NCBI GenBank assembly: GCA_964013575.1
Contig: CAXGWP010000022.1
Location: 1-22,912 of the forward strand
Length of the DNA: 22,912 bases
Origin: BJGV01 sp964013575
GTDB taxonomy: Bacteria > Pseudomonadota > Gammaproteobacteria > Burkholderiales > Nitrosomonadaceae
Reading direction: 5' to 3'
Below the pieces are notes generated by a model. That model made no database searches. It saw only the letters and a program-made list of their open reading frames with translations, and was not told the DNA's origin. The first letter of the stretch is position 1. The number at the start of each line of letters is the position of its first letter. Positions 6,755 to 14,674 of the stretch are shown here, one piece after another. Both the position numbers and the translations under genes were made by a program.

Positions 6755-7875
6755 TGTCTACAGATTTAGAAGGTAAGTTACTTAAAGCGAAAATAGAGTT
6801 AATGACTAGGTCAGCATTCATATCTACAATTGCTTTAAGCATGAAGCACGTAATTACAGATCAATGTAAAACAGCTGACGTTAGTGGAACTACTATTCGT
6901 TATAATCCAGAATTTATTGAAAAACAGACTACTGTACAATTTGCTGGCTTAGTAGCTCATGAATGTTGGCATGTAGCTTTTCAGCATTTAGCTAGAAGAG
7001 GAAATAAAGACCCTTTGATTTGGAATTGTGCAGGTGACTATATTATTAATCACATGCTTACAAAAGCAGGATTTGACATACCTACTGGAGGATTACTAAA
7101 CAAAAAATATGATGAAGAATGGACTACAGAAAAAGTTTACGATGATCTTATTAAGGAAGAAAAGGAATTTGATCCAGGAGAACTAATGTTAGATCTACGG
7201 GAAGACGATGGAGACGAAAAGGAGTGCCTTAGCAGACATTCTGACGTTACCAATATTATTGTTAAAGCCCGTACTCAATCACAAATGGCAGGACGAAGTA
7301 GGGACGAAATTCCAGATGAAATACTGAGGATCGTAGATGAATTAATAAATCCTAAACTACCTTGGCAAGTACTATTACAAAAATTTTTAGATAGACGCAT
7401 TAAAGAAGAGTATTCCTGGCAAAGACGAAATCGCAGATACAGTACAGACTATATGCCTAGTTTACACAGTAATGGTTTAGGACATCTAACATTTGCTATT
7501 GATACCAGTGGTAGCATTGAAGATAACGAACTTCAAGAAATGCTCAGTGAGATTAAAGGAATACAACAAGTATTTAATCCTGAACAGATGACAATTATTG
7601 ATTGTGACTCACAGATTCATCAAATACATAACGTAGACCAAAATACAGATATTATGGAATTAGAATTTGCTGGAGGGGGAGGAACAAGTTTTCAACCTGT
7701 ATTAGATTATGTCGAAGAGCATCCAACACAAGCTTTAATCTATTTTACGGATCTATTTGGTGAAGATGATCTAAATCCAGTAAATTACCCAATTTTATGG
7801 ATATGTAATTCTAATCATCAACCCGCACCAATTGGGGAAACTATTTATGTCGACCACTACAGTAATACTTATTAA
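6754..7875 (+). CDS. VWA-domain/putative metallopeptidase protein (DUF2201 type, N4 gp25-like)
   Basis: The protein (373 aa) has two parts. The N-terminal half contains a zinc-peptidase-like HExxH (H69-E70-C-W-H73, in a VAHECWHVAFQHLA helix). The C-terminal half is a von Willebrand A-like fold with a complete MIDAS set: DxSxS at D250, S252, S254 (AIDTSGSIED), T311 in GGGGTS, and D333 in YFTD. This arrangement is that of the DUF2201/VWA-like family that co-occurs with MoxR ATPases. It would bind a divalent metal through the MIDAS site, act as the substrate-recruiting partner of the ATPase at 4797, and may or may not be a protease. The start overlaps the ligase stop (GTAATG) and has CGGAGG before it. 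Confidence 0.87.
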   Translation: MSTDLEGKLLKAKIELMTRSAFISTIALSMKHVITDQCKTADVSGTTIRYNPEFIEKQTTVQFAGLVAHECWHVAFQHLARRGNKDPLIWNCAGDYIINHMLTKAGFDIPTGGLLNKKYDEEWTTEKVYDDLIKEEKEFDPGELMLDLREDDGDEKECLSRHSDVTNIIVKARTQSQMAGRSRDEIPDEILRIVDELINPKLPWQVLLQKFLDRRIKEEYSWQRRNRRYSTDYMPSLHSNGLGHLTFAIDTSGSIEDNELQEMLSEIKGIQQVFNPEQMTIIDCDSQIHQIHNVDQNTDIMELEFAGGGGTSFQPVLDYVEEHPTQALIYFTDLFGEDDLNPVNYPILWICNSNHQPAPIGETIYVDHYSNTY

Positions 7876-10300
7876 AGAATCAGCATTAGAAACTAAAGAC
7901 ATTCGCAGTTATTACTTAGATCCTCTAAAAAAAGAAGGAATATTACCAGGTTCTGTATTAGTACTTCCTCTCTTATACAATACTCCAAATAAAATAATCG
8001 CTAAAACTGCTAAAGCCTATTTAATAAAATTAAGAAGTAAAATACCAGATACCGTCACAAAGTTAATTGTTGCCGACAGTAGTTATTTTAAATTTATTAC
8101 TCGAACTAGCAAGATATCTGAGCATTACGGCACAACTCTCAAAGGGGCTATTTCTAAATACGTCAACTATGATTGCGTATATGTTCCAAATTATAAATCT
8201 TTATTTAAACAACCAGAAAATGCTCAATTAATAGCTTTAGGACTTAAGGCCATTGCAGGAACATCTAATAGTGTTTTGATTAACTCAGCTGAATATGGAT
8301 TTACTTATGGAGAAGACAGAGAAATTTTAGATAGTTTATATCAACATTCATTACTAACAGTAGACATAGAGACTACGGGCTTAGAACTAGATACTGAACT
8401 TATATCTATTGCGTTCGCTTGGACTAAACATGATGGAGTAGCAATTGATCTATCTATTAACGGAACATGGTACCTGAAAAAATTTATAGAAACTTATCCA
8501 GGCCGTATGATATTCCATAACGGATTGTTTGACGCCAAAATTCTTATACGAAATTTATGGATGAAGAATGCAACAGATTATGCAGGAATGCTGGAAGGAC
8601 TACAGTACTTTAAAGACTTTGATGACACCATGGTAATGGCGTACTTAGCTAAAAATGCTACTACTCCTGTATCTCTTGGATTAAAAGATATAGCTTTAGA
8701 GTATGTAGGAAAATATTCTCTAGACGTTACAGATGTTGCTAAACATACAAAACAAGAAATTTTACAATACAATTTAATAGATGCTTTGGCTACGTTCTAC
8801 GTTTATGAAAAATATAAAAAAGAACGACACTCTAGACCATATAGAGAAATATTTAAACCCAGTTTATATACTTTACTAAAGATGATGTTAGTTGGATTAC
8901 CAATGGATTCAGATCGTGTAGATGAAGTACATAATATTTTACAGGCTAAAGCGAAAGTACTACAAGAACAAATACAAGAAAATAAATATATAAAAAAATT
9001 TAATAAAGAACTTCAAACACGAGCATGGGAATTAGCCAATTCCCAATTAAAAAAATTAATTAAACCTTTTGATGACTTCACAGACATACAATTCAATCCA
9101 AGTAGTCATAGTCAACTAGGTAGTTTATTATTTGACTATTTAAAATTACCAATATTAGATAAAACTAAAGGAGGTGCCCCAACAACAGGAGGGGACATAC
9201 TTACGGACTTAACTAATCATACGACCGATAGTAGTATTTTAGATCTTTTAGAATCTATAAAAAAGTTGGCTGAAGTAACAAAAATTAATGGAACATTTAT
9301 TAAAGCATTTATGAAAGAAAAAGATTTCCTACATGGCAATCTTAAATTAGGAGGTACACAATCAGGGAGATTAGCTAGTAACTCGCCTAATCTAACTAAT
9401 CTTCCCGCTCATGGCGCCATGGGTAAGTTAATAAAAAGTTGTATTGTTGCTCCTCCAGGATGGCTCTTTGCAGGGGCTGATTTTGATGCACTAGAAGAAA
9501 AAATAGGCTCTATCTTAAGTGGAGATCCTAATAGGATTAAAGTCTACACCGAAGGTTTAGATGGTCATTCTATGAGAGCGTATAAATATTTTACAGATCA
9601 AATGCCCGACATAGATCCAAATAATATTTATAGCATTAACTCTATTAAAAAGAAGTATCCAGAACTAAGGTTCGATTCTAAAGCTCCCACATTCGCTCTG
9701 CAATATATGGGTACTTGGCATACTCTTCATAAAAGATGCGGGTTTTCCAAAGAGAAAGCTCAAGAAATAGAAAAAGCATTTCATGACCTTTATAAAGTAT
9801 CTGATGAATTTAATTTAAAAAATAAAAAATTTATGGAGAAGCACGGATACGTAGAATGTGCATTTGGATTAAAATTAAGAACTCCAATTATATCTCAGTG
9901 CATTCTAGGAAATTCCAGAACTCCATATGAAGCAGATAAAGAAGCTCGTAGTGCTAACAATGCAATAACCCAATCTTGGGGAATGCTACTTAACAGAGCT
10001 ATGAATGCGACTAATACACGAATAGAGCAAGCTGGTTACGGTATGAATATTTTACCGTGTAATATGATTCATGATGCAGGGTACTTTTTAGTACAAAAAG
10101 AACCAAAATATATAAAATTTTTAAATGATGTACTAATTGAAGAAATGGAATGGAATAATGATGAAATTATTAGATCTAAAGACGTTCCTATGGAAGCTTC
10201 GCTAGAAATAGGAAAGTCTTGGGATACCTTAGTTCCACTAAATAACAATGCAACTATAGAGGAGATAGAAACATGCACCAAAGTGATGCCGAACAGTTAA
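7847..10300 (+). CDS. Family A DNA polymerase with 3'-5' exonuclease
   Basis: The start is the ATG at 7847 rather than the in-frame TTG upstream, because GGGGAAA precedes it at good spacing; it overlaps the previous gene by 29 nt. The 817-residue protein has the Exo I motif at D173-E175 (VDIETTG), Exo II (FHNGLFDAK) and Exo III (YNLIDALATFY). Its polymerase domain has motif A D545 (ADFDALEEKIG), the TxSGRL region, motif B around K612 (SKAPTFALQYMG), and motif C with H742-D743. In Pol I-type enzymes motif C is HDE; here the third residue is Ala744. The role is genome replication with proofreading. The N-terminal 170 residues are not a 5'-nuclease, and I recognise no domain there. Confidence 0.93.
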   Translation: MSTTTVILIKESALETKDIRSYYLDPLKKEGILPGSVLVLPLLYNTPNKIIAKTAKAYLIKLRSKIPDTVTKLIVADSSYFKFITRTSKISEHYGTTLKGAISKYVNYDCVYVPNYKSLFKQPENAQLIALGLKAIAGTSNSVLINSAEYGFTYGEDREILDSLYQHSLLTVDIETTGLELDTELISIAFAWTKHDGVAIDLSINGTWYLKKFIETYPGRMIFHNGLFDAKILIRNLWMKNATDYAGMLEGLQYFKDFDDTMVMAYLAKNATTPVSLGLKDIALEYVGKYSLDVTDVAKHTKQEILQYNLIDALATFYVYEKYKKERHSRPYREIFKPSLYTLLKMMLVGLPMDSDRVDEVHNILQAKAKVLQEQIQENKYIKKFNKELQTRAWELANSQLKKLIKPFDDFTDIQFNPSSHSQLGSLLFDYLKLPILDKTKGGAPTTGGDILTDLTNHTTDSSILDLLESIKKLAEVTKINGTFIKAFMKEKDFLHGNLKLGGTQSGRLASNSPNLTNLPAHGAMGKLIKSCIVAPPGWLFAGADFDALEEKIGSILSGDPNRIKVYTEGLDGHSMRAYKYFTDQMPDIDPNNIYSINSIKKKYPELRFDSKAPTFALQYMGTWHTLHKRCGFSKEKAQEIEKAFHDLYKVSDEFNLKNKKFMEKHGYVECAFGLKLRTPIISQCILGNSRTPYEADKEARSANNAITQSWGMLLNRAMNATNTRIEQAGYGMNILPCNMIHDAGYFLVQKEPKYIKFLNDVLIEEMEWNNDEIIRSKDVPMEASLEIGKSWDTLVPLNNNATIEEIETCTKVMPNS

Positions 10301-10431
10301 TTGCAGCTATTACCCAGCTAACTACAGCACTCGAAATACAGTTAAGTGAACTTAATGACGAACTAAACGATATTAAAGAACATGTAGGAATGATTTCAAT
10401 ACATCTTATTGAGATTAAGAACTCTATATAA
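10273..10431 (+). CDS. Small coiled-coil protein (52 aa) within the pol-helicase junction
   Basis: The gene begins at an ATG with GAGGAG about 8 nt before it, overlaps the end of the polymerase gene by 28 nt, and ends at a TAA 12 nt before the helicase start. The sequence is amphipathic and acidic (ALEIQLSELNDELNDIKEHV) and predicted to form one continuous coiled-coil helix. It may be an oligomeric adapter for the polymerase or helicase, but that is inference from position. Supported by ribosome binding site, spacing and helical composition. Confidence 0.6.
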   Translation: MHQSDAEQLIAAITQLTTALEIQLSELNDELNDIKEHVGMISIHLIEIKNSI

Positions 10432-10443
10432 AGGAGATTAGAA

Positions 10444-11739
10444 GTGTCTTTTCAATTTACCCAGGATCAAATAACAGCAATTGATAACATATGTAGTTCA
10501 TTCACAAGTAAGTCAGTAAATAAGTCACCTATCATTAATGTATTAACAGGAGCGGCAGGTACTGGCAAAACTACAGTAATTGGTGAAGTTATCGAAAGAT
10601 TAAGAGGTATAGATCCTTTAATTAAAATTTCATTATGTGCAACAACTCATAGGGCTGCACATGTATTAGAACAGGTAGTAGGAGAAACTGTATATACGGG
10701 ACATGGACTATTTAAATTACGCCCTAGCGTAGGAAAATCTGGCCGAGAAGATCTTACAAAAGTAGGCATATGTGAAATACCATTTGAATCTATTGTTATA
10801 ATAGATGAGGCGTCCATGATTGGTAACAAATTTTTAGAAGCAATTGTAGATATAGTACAGCATAGAAATCTAAAAATGCTGTTTGTTGGAGATCCGTTTC
10901 AATTACCACCACCAGTTGATAGGTGTAGCATATTTGATGGATCTTTAACTACATTCCCATTAAAACAAGTACACAGGCAAGCTGGAGGAAACCCAATTCT
11001 TAGTAAAGCTACAGAATACCGAAAGTTCTTGGAAAATGAAGCACCAGAACCTATATTAGAAACTTGTTTAAATTCGCAAGGAGAAGGAATTCATATATTA
11101 CCTCATAAACAATTTGTAACTAAGTTTGTAGAAAAATATATGGACTATACAGCAGGAACAGATGTAGATGTTCCTTTATGTACATATACAAATGATTCAG
11201 CAATTAATTACAATAGCATGATACGTAAAGCGGCATATTTTCTAGAAGAAAACCTAGAACCTTTTTATAAAGGAGAACGATTAATTGCTAATAGTGTTGT
11301 TATGGAAGGGAACAGAACTATACTGACAAATAACGAAACAGTTCATGTATGCGACTACATACAAGCAGAACAGTGCGAAATTCCTGGATACATAGTTACA
11401 GTAAAAGGTGAATTTAATACGTATTCAAAAACAGATATGAAGAAAGTATTCAGTCCTGTATCCAAATCTGCTGCAGATACAATCCTTAAAAAGTATAAAG
11501 ATATAGCGATTAAGCATAAAACCAAAGACAATTGGGTTAATTTTTATAAACTAAAAAATTCATTAGCAGATCTAAGACCACCGTTTGCTGGTACTACCCA
11601 TAAAGCTCAAGGAGGCACATTTCCAGCTGTTTTTATAGATAGATTAAATATAAATAAATGTAGGAATCCAGCTACACGAGCACGATTATTTTATGTAGCT
11701 CTGACTAGAGCAACTACTAATGTATATATCAATAGTTAG
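10444..11739 (+). CDS. SF1 DNA helicase, Dda/RecD-like
   Basis: The start is a GTG with AAAGGAG before it. The 431-residue product has Walker A TGAAGTGKTT (K42), Walker B DEAS (D121-E122), motif III (VGDPFQLPP, with motif-like Gln), and at the C-terminus motif V (THKAQGGTFPAVFIDR) and motif VI (FYVALTRAT). This is the SF1B signature of the phage T4 Dda/RecD2 group, 5'-3' ATP-driven DNA unwinding. In the N4 group a Dda-like helicase lies among the replication genes. Its stop is followed by AGGAGAAG, the ribosome binding site of the next gene. Confidence 0.9.
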   Translation: MSFQFTQDQITAIDNICSSFTSKSVNKSPIINVLTGAAGTGKTTVIGEVIERLRGIDPLIKISLCATTHRAAHVLEQVVGETVYTGHGLFKLRPSVGKSGREDLTKVGICEIPFESIVIIDEASMIGNKFLEAIVDIVQHRNLKMLFVGDPFQLPPPVDRCSIFDGSLTTFPLKQVHRQAGGNPILSKATEYRKFLENEAPEPILETCLNSQGEGIHILPHKQFVTKFVEKYMDYTAGTDVDVPLCTYTNDSAINYNSMIRKAAYFLEENLEPFYKGERLIANSVVMEGNRTILTNNETVHVCDYIQAEQCEIPGYIVTVKGEFNTYSKTDMKKVFSPVSKSAADTILKKYKDIAIKHKTKDNWVNFYKLKNSLADLRPPFAGTTHKAQGGTFPAVFIDRLNINKCRNPATRARLFYVALTRATTNVYINS

Positions 11740-11747
11740 GAGAAGTC

Positions 11748-12062
11748 ATGGGATACGTTAAAAGTATGCTTCCAGACGATTGGGAACCACCGTATTATGG
11801 AAGATATTTAGGTGATAATATTAAATACTTGTGTATAGGCAGTGAACAAGTTGAAGCTGAATGGCTACCTAGATGGTATAAAGTACCAGAGGAAGAATGC
11901 GTATATCGTAGATATAGTAAGCTATTTGGCGGAGTAAATAAACATGAATATGCTAACTGTAATCTTATTGAGTTAGTACCATTACCTAAAGGAAGTGACT
12001 ATGAGCAAAAACTTAAAGAACTTAAAACGGAGAAACTACTAAATGGCAATGACATACGGTAG
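11748..12062 (+). CDS. Hypothetical protein (104 aa)
   Basis: The ATG follows TTAGGAGAAG. The sequence is rich in aromatic residues (DDWEPPYYGRYL, EWLPRWYK) and acidic, with a helical lysine-rich end. No family is recognised. The overlap with the next gene (20 nt) and the common direction show it is part of the same operon as the helicase and nuclease. Confidence 0.6.
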   Translation: MGYVKSMLPDDWEPPYYGRYLGDNIKYLCIGSEQVEAEWLPRWYKVPEEECVYRRYSKLFGGVNKHEYANCNLIELVPLPKGSDYEQKLKELKTEKLLNGNDIR

Positions 12063-12273
12063 CATTGATAACTCAAAAAATAAAGTAACCTTAACTTTCA
12101 CAAAAGGAGAATCATTATTTATACAAGAAGCATTAGAGAAGCTACATAGTAATTTAGTCCAACACATCAAAGAATATGGTGATGATGAGGATGGTGGTTA
12201 CGATGCAGAAATTAGAGTAATAGATAAAATAATACTAAAATTTGCAACCGCATTTCCACTTAAGAGGAGATAG
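12043..12273 (+). CDS. Small hypothetical protein (76 aa)
   Basis: ATG at 12043 with GGAG about 11 nt upstream, and an alternative ATG at 12049. Predicted strand-helix-helix, with an Asp/Glu cluster at residues 46-52 (GDDEDGG) and a basic C-terminus. No family is recognised. Confidence 0.6.
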   Translation: MAMTYGSIDNSKNKVTLTFTKGESLFIQEALEKLHSNLVQHIKEYGDDEDGGYDAEIRVIDKIILKFATAFPLKRR

Positions 12274-12276
12274 TTA

Positions 12277-13266
12277 ATGGCATTTAAATATACAAATAAG
12301 AATAATCTTACATTACCATTAGCAGTATTTTTATTGAACGATACATATGCTTATGATGATAGGCCTAATGCTATTAGTGCTACTAGTTTATTAAAACCTT
12401 TGCGTGAACTAGTGCTCTCTATGCAACATAAAGATCTAAATAAAACCGTAGATATTGCCGACATGGGTGCAGCTCGTATGGGATCTGCTATACATTCTGC
12501 TTGTGAAGCAGCATGGAAAAATGAAGATACGGTAAGAGAAGCTTTAAGAACATTAGGTGCAGGAGACAGTGCTGTAAGAAACGTAAAAATAAATCCTACA
12601 GAAGTAAAACCTGGAGATATGCCAATATACGTAGAACAAAGAGTAGAAAAAGAAATAGATGGATTTATTATTTCTGGTCAATTTGATTTAGTATTAGCAG
12701 GAACTGTAAATGATTATAAATCTGCTACGGTTTGGAAGTATATTTATGATAGTGATAGAGATAAATATGTTAAACAAGGCAGTATTTATAAATGGCTTAA
12801 TCCAGATAAAATTACAGAAGATATTATTAATATTAATTATATTTTTACGGATTGGTCACCATCTAAAGCTAGAGAAACAAAGGACTATCCTCCATTTAGG
12901 ACAGCCCATAAATCTTATCCATTATGGAGTGTTCAAGAAACAGAAAACTGGATCAGTAGCAAATTACAACGAGTTGAAGCACTACTAGATCAGCCCCAAA
13001 ATTCCAGCATTTTTCCTGAATGTACTGATGAAGAATTATGGGCAACTGATGAAGTATTTAAATATTATAAAAATCCAGCTAAGACAGATAGATCAACTAA
13101 AAACTTCGCAACAATGGACGAAGCATTACAACGAAAATCTCAGGATGGAGATGTAGGTATGATTCGAACAGTTCCAGGAGAAGTCAAAGCATGTCGTTAT
13201 TGCTCAGTGGTAGAAGTATGTAGCCAAGCAAAAGATATGCAAATGAGTGGGAGGTTACATTTATGA
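12277..13266 (+). CDS. PD-(D/E)XK exonuclease with a Cys cluster (Cas4/RecB-nuclease-like)
   Basis: The start is preceded by AGAGGAG. The 329-residue protein has the core of the RecB-type nuclease fold: GSAIH with H73 (metal-binding His of the family), GQFDLV with D137, and D146-Y-K148 (the D/ExK element, NDYKSA), followed by a conserved Gln-containing helix (YVKQGSIYKW). The C-terminus carries C306, C309 and C315 (CRYCSVVEVC); with a fourth cysteine, possibly C76 next to H73, it could hold an iron-sulfur cluster as in Cas4 and AddB. It would resect DNA ends. In N4 a 5'-3' exonuclease is required for replication, and this is a candidate for the same job. No CRISPR array or Cas1/Cas2 is present. 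Confidence 0.82.
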   Translation: MAFKYTNKNNLTLPLAVFLLNDTYAYDDRPNAISATSLLKPLRELVLSMQHKDLNKTVDIADMGAARMGSAIHSACEAAWKNEDTVREALRTLGAGDSAVRNVKINPTEVKPGDMPIYVEQRVEKEIDGFIISGQFDLVLAGTVNDYKSATVWKYIYDSDRDKYVKQGSIYKWLNPDKITEDIININYIFTDWSPSKARETKDYPPFRTAHKSYPLWSVQETENWISSKLQRVEALLDQPQNSSIFPECTDEELWATDEVFKYYKNPAKTDRSTKNFATMDEALQRKSQDGDVGMIRTVPGEVKACRYCSVVEVCSQAKDMQMSGRLHL

Positions 13267-13631
13267 TTAGTGGAATTAGAATTTACTCACCAGATGGAGT
13301 ATTAAAGGAAGAAATTCCAAAGGAAAAAGCCCTAGAGTTATACAATGAAACAAATAAAGAAGATTGGTATTTGTCTCCGACTGAAAGAAAACATTGGGAT
13401 AACATGATTACCAAAGAATCAAAACCCTATGAAAAAAAGGGTTTACGGCCTTGGATTAAACGAACTCATAAAATTACTAAAAAATACAATATTAAATGTA
13501 TTGTTTGCCATAAAGAAGTAGTAAAATCTAATAAGTGCGCTAAGTACTGCGGCCACCAATGCTATAGAGTTTCACAAAGAAAGTCCTCATGGGAGAGATA
13601 TCAACGAAAAAAAGGCGTATCTACGTCCTAG
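13263..13631 (+). CDS. Small protein with a zinc-ribbon-like Cys cluster (122 aa)
   Basis: The start overlaps the nuclease stop (ATGA) and is preceded by GGGAGG. The N-terminal half is polar and contains a Trp-rich segment. The C-terminal half carries CIVC (residues about 80-83) followed by KCAKYCGHQC, six Cys in the spacing of a treble-clef or zinc-ribbon motif, then a basic tail (SQRKSSWERYQRKK). This resembles the Cys finger found ahead of phage HNH endonucleases, but I see no HNH His/Asn residues after it. A nucleic-acid-binding role is likely, and no function is assigned. Confidence 0.6.
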   Translation: MISGIRIYSPDGVLKEEIPKEKALELYNETNKEDWYLSPTERKHWDNMITKESKPYEKKGLRPWIKRTHKITKKYNIKCIVCHKEVVKSNKCAKYCGHQCYRVSQRKSSWERYQRKKGVSTS

Positions 13632-13678
13632 CTTTGATAGTGTTCTATACATAACCATGAAGTTTAGTGCCAACACTT

Positions 13679-13698
13679 ACGCAGACGTAGGTGCGTCT
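13679..13698 (+). other. Two competing short stem-loops in an 86-nt gap
   Basis: In the gap 13632-13717, ACGCA (13679-13683) can pair with TGCGT (13692-13696), or AGACG (13683-13687) with CGTCT (13694-13698); the two are mutually exclusive. The second is followed by TAATTTT, a poor terminator. The gap holds no gene and could host a promoter or attenuator for the small gene and tRNA downstream. Confidence 0.35.
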
Positions 13699-13717
13699 TA
13701 ATTTTAGAGGTGAGGCT

Positions 13718-13924
13718 ATGATCGAAATTATGAGATTTAAAAGATTAGTTTCAGATATAACTATTAAGAATTTATCACAAAAAGAGTATGTAAAAGAAGT
13801 AGACAAGTTATTTAACGAAGTATTTGAGTGTCCTGATAAGTTAGAACCCAAGCCGAATCACTTACCTGAAAAAGCTCGTAGAATAATACAACAAAAATAT
13901 GGCCTAGGTCGATCAGAGAGTTAG
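13718..13924 (+). CDS. Small hypothetical protein (68 aa)
   Basis: The in-frame GTG upstream lies inside a stem-loop. I choose the ATG at 13718 because GAGGTGAGG precedes it. The product is helical, with mixed charge and a basic C-terminus (KARRIIQQKYGLGRSES). No family is recognised. It ends 7 nt before the tRNA-like gene. Confidence 0.55.
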   Translation: MIEIMRFKRLVSDITIKNLSQKEYVKEVDKLFNEVFECPDKLEPKPNHLPEKARRIIQQKYGLGRSES

Positions 13925-13931
13925 TTAATCT

Positions 13932-14005
13932 GCCCTTGTAGCTCAAATGGCAGAGCAACTGAGTCGTAGAATCGGTGCGTGGAGGTTCGATCCCTCCCAA
14001 GGGCA
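13932..14005 (+). tRNA. tRNA-Thr(CGU)-like, with an enlarged 9-nt anticodon loop
   Basis: A complete cloverleaf can be drawn. The 7-bp acceptor stem is perfect (GCCCTTG with CAAGGGC), the D arm is GCTC/GAGC, the anticodon stem is ACTGA/TCGGT (one T-G pair), and the T arm is GGAGG-TTCGATC-CCTCC. U33 is followed by CGT and A, which reads as a Thr CGU anticodon, and the pairs G1-C72 and C2-G71 and a discriminator A also fit Thr. The anticodon loop (GTCGTAGAA) is 9 nt instead of 7, as if two bases were inserted on its 3' side, and the variable loop is 4 nt. CCA is not encoded. It may be a functional but unusual tRNA, a +1-type decoder, or a decaying one. Confidence 0.72.
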
Positions 14006-14025
14006 TACTTTATAGGAGAATTGCT

Positions 14026-14487
14026 ATGGATAAAGACGAGATTGATAATGAAATCAAAGAAATAACAAAAGGTGTTATTCCTGAAAGAAAGAAACATAGA
14101 GCAGAATATCAAATGACGTTGGGTAGTTTAATAAAAGCGTTAAGGAAAGAAAGAACTGGTTTACCAGTTATTATTTCTTCCGTCTACCATGGGTATGAGG
14201 ATAGATACCCAGCTAATCCTCATAGCTATCATGGATATTCAGAAGATTTGGCATTTGAACCTTTAAGTACTCCGATAACTGTTGCAGAATTTCTTACAAT
14301 GTGTGAATCAATTATTAAAAATAGTTCCTTTCAGATAGGAAATGCTTTTACAATTAATTCCCCTGTCTGGATTTCGAAACAAGATACAGCTAGTAAAAAT
14401 GCTATTGCCGATGTTGTATCTAATGTCAATCAAGTAACTTTAGTTACTAAAGAAATAAAGGAAGAGGAGGTGAGTAATGGCAGGTAA
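14026..14487 (+). CDS. Conserved phage protein of unknown function, SYxGYxEDLAFEP motif (153 aa)
   Basis: The open frame runs through the tRNA; the start at 14026 has TAGGAGAAT before it. The middle part contains a motif that I recognise from a widespread phage family of unknown function: MTLGSLIKAL, then PHSYHGYSEDLAFEPL, then TVAEFL, and near the end SPVWIS. The N-terminal 30 residues are a charged leader, and the C-terminal 40 residues are variable. The family has no proven role that I can name. Its end overlaps the next gene by 11 nt. Confidence 0.72.
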   Translation: MDKDEIDNEIKEITKGVIPERKKHRAEYQMTLGSLIKALRKERTGLPVIISSVYHGYEDRYPANPHSYHGYSEDLAFEPLSTPITVAEFLTMCESIIKNSSFQIGNAFTINSPVWISKQDTASKNAIADVVSNVNQVTLVTKEIKEEEVSNGR

Positions 14488-14671
14488 ACAGAAAGAATAT
14501 TCATATGAAATACAACTAAATTGGATGGGTGAATTTTTTACTTGCGATGGTCTTTTGGCGACATCAAAAGAAGATTTAATCAAACAAGTTAAAGAAAATT
14601 TTTATGAAGAATATGGAATTGAATTAGCTGATGCAGATATAGCTAATATTAAATCATATAAGAGGAGGTGA
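14477..14671 (+). CDS. Small hypothetical protein (64 aa)
   Basis: A strong GAGGAGGTGA precedes the ATG. The predicted fold is strand-strand-helix (YSYEIQLNWMGEFFTCDG, then SKEDLIKQVKENFYEEYG), typical of small phage modulators. No function is recognised. Ends in a GAGGAGGTGA that serves as ribosome binding site for the next gene. Confidence 0.6.
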   Translation: MAGKQKEYSYEIQLNWMGEFFTCDGLLATSKEDLIKQVKENFYEEYGIELADADIANIKSYKRR

Positions 14672-14674
14672 GTG

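Noticed and set aside
7832..7846. TTG start for the DNA polymerase
   Set aside because: GGGG lies at or after this codon, not before it; the ATG at 7847 is better spaced.
12277..13266. CRISPR-Cas link because of the Cas4-like nuclease
   Set aside because: I see no repeat-spacer array or other Cas gene; Cas4-like nucleases are common in phages as replication or recombination enzymes.
13675..13705. Rho-independent terminator before the small gene at 13718
   Set aside because: The stems are only 5 bp, mutually exclusive and not followed by a clean T-run.
13812..14112. Minus-strand ORFs across the tRNA (LGGIEPPRTDSTT-like)
   Set aside because: This is the classic antisense translation of a tRNA T-arm and is not a gene.
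14026..14487. Start at 13975 within the tRNA
   Set aside because: The region belongs to the tRNA T arm and acceptor; the ATG at 14026 has a proper ribosome binding site.
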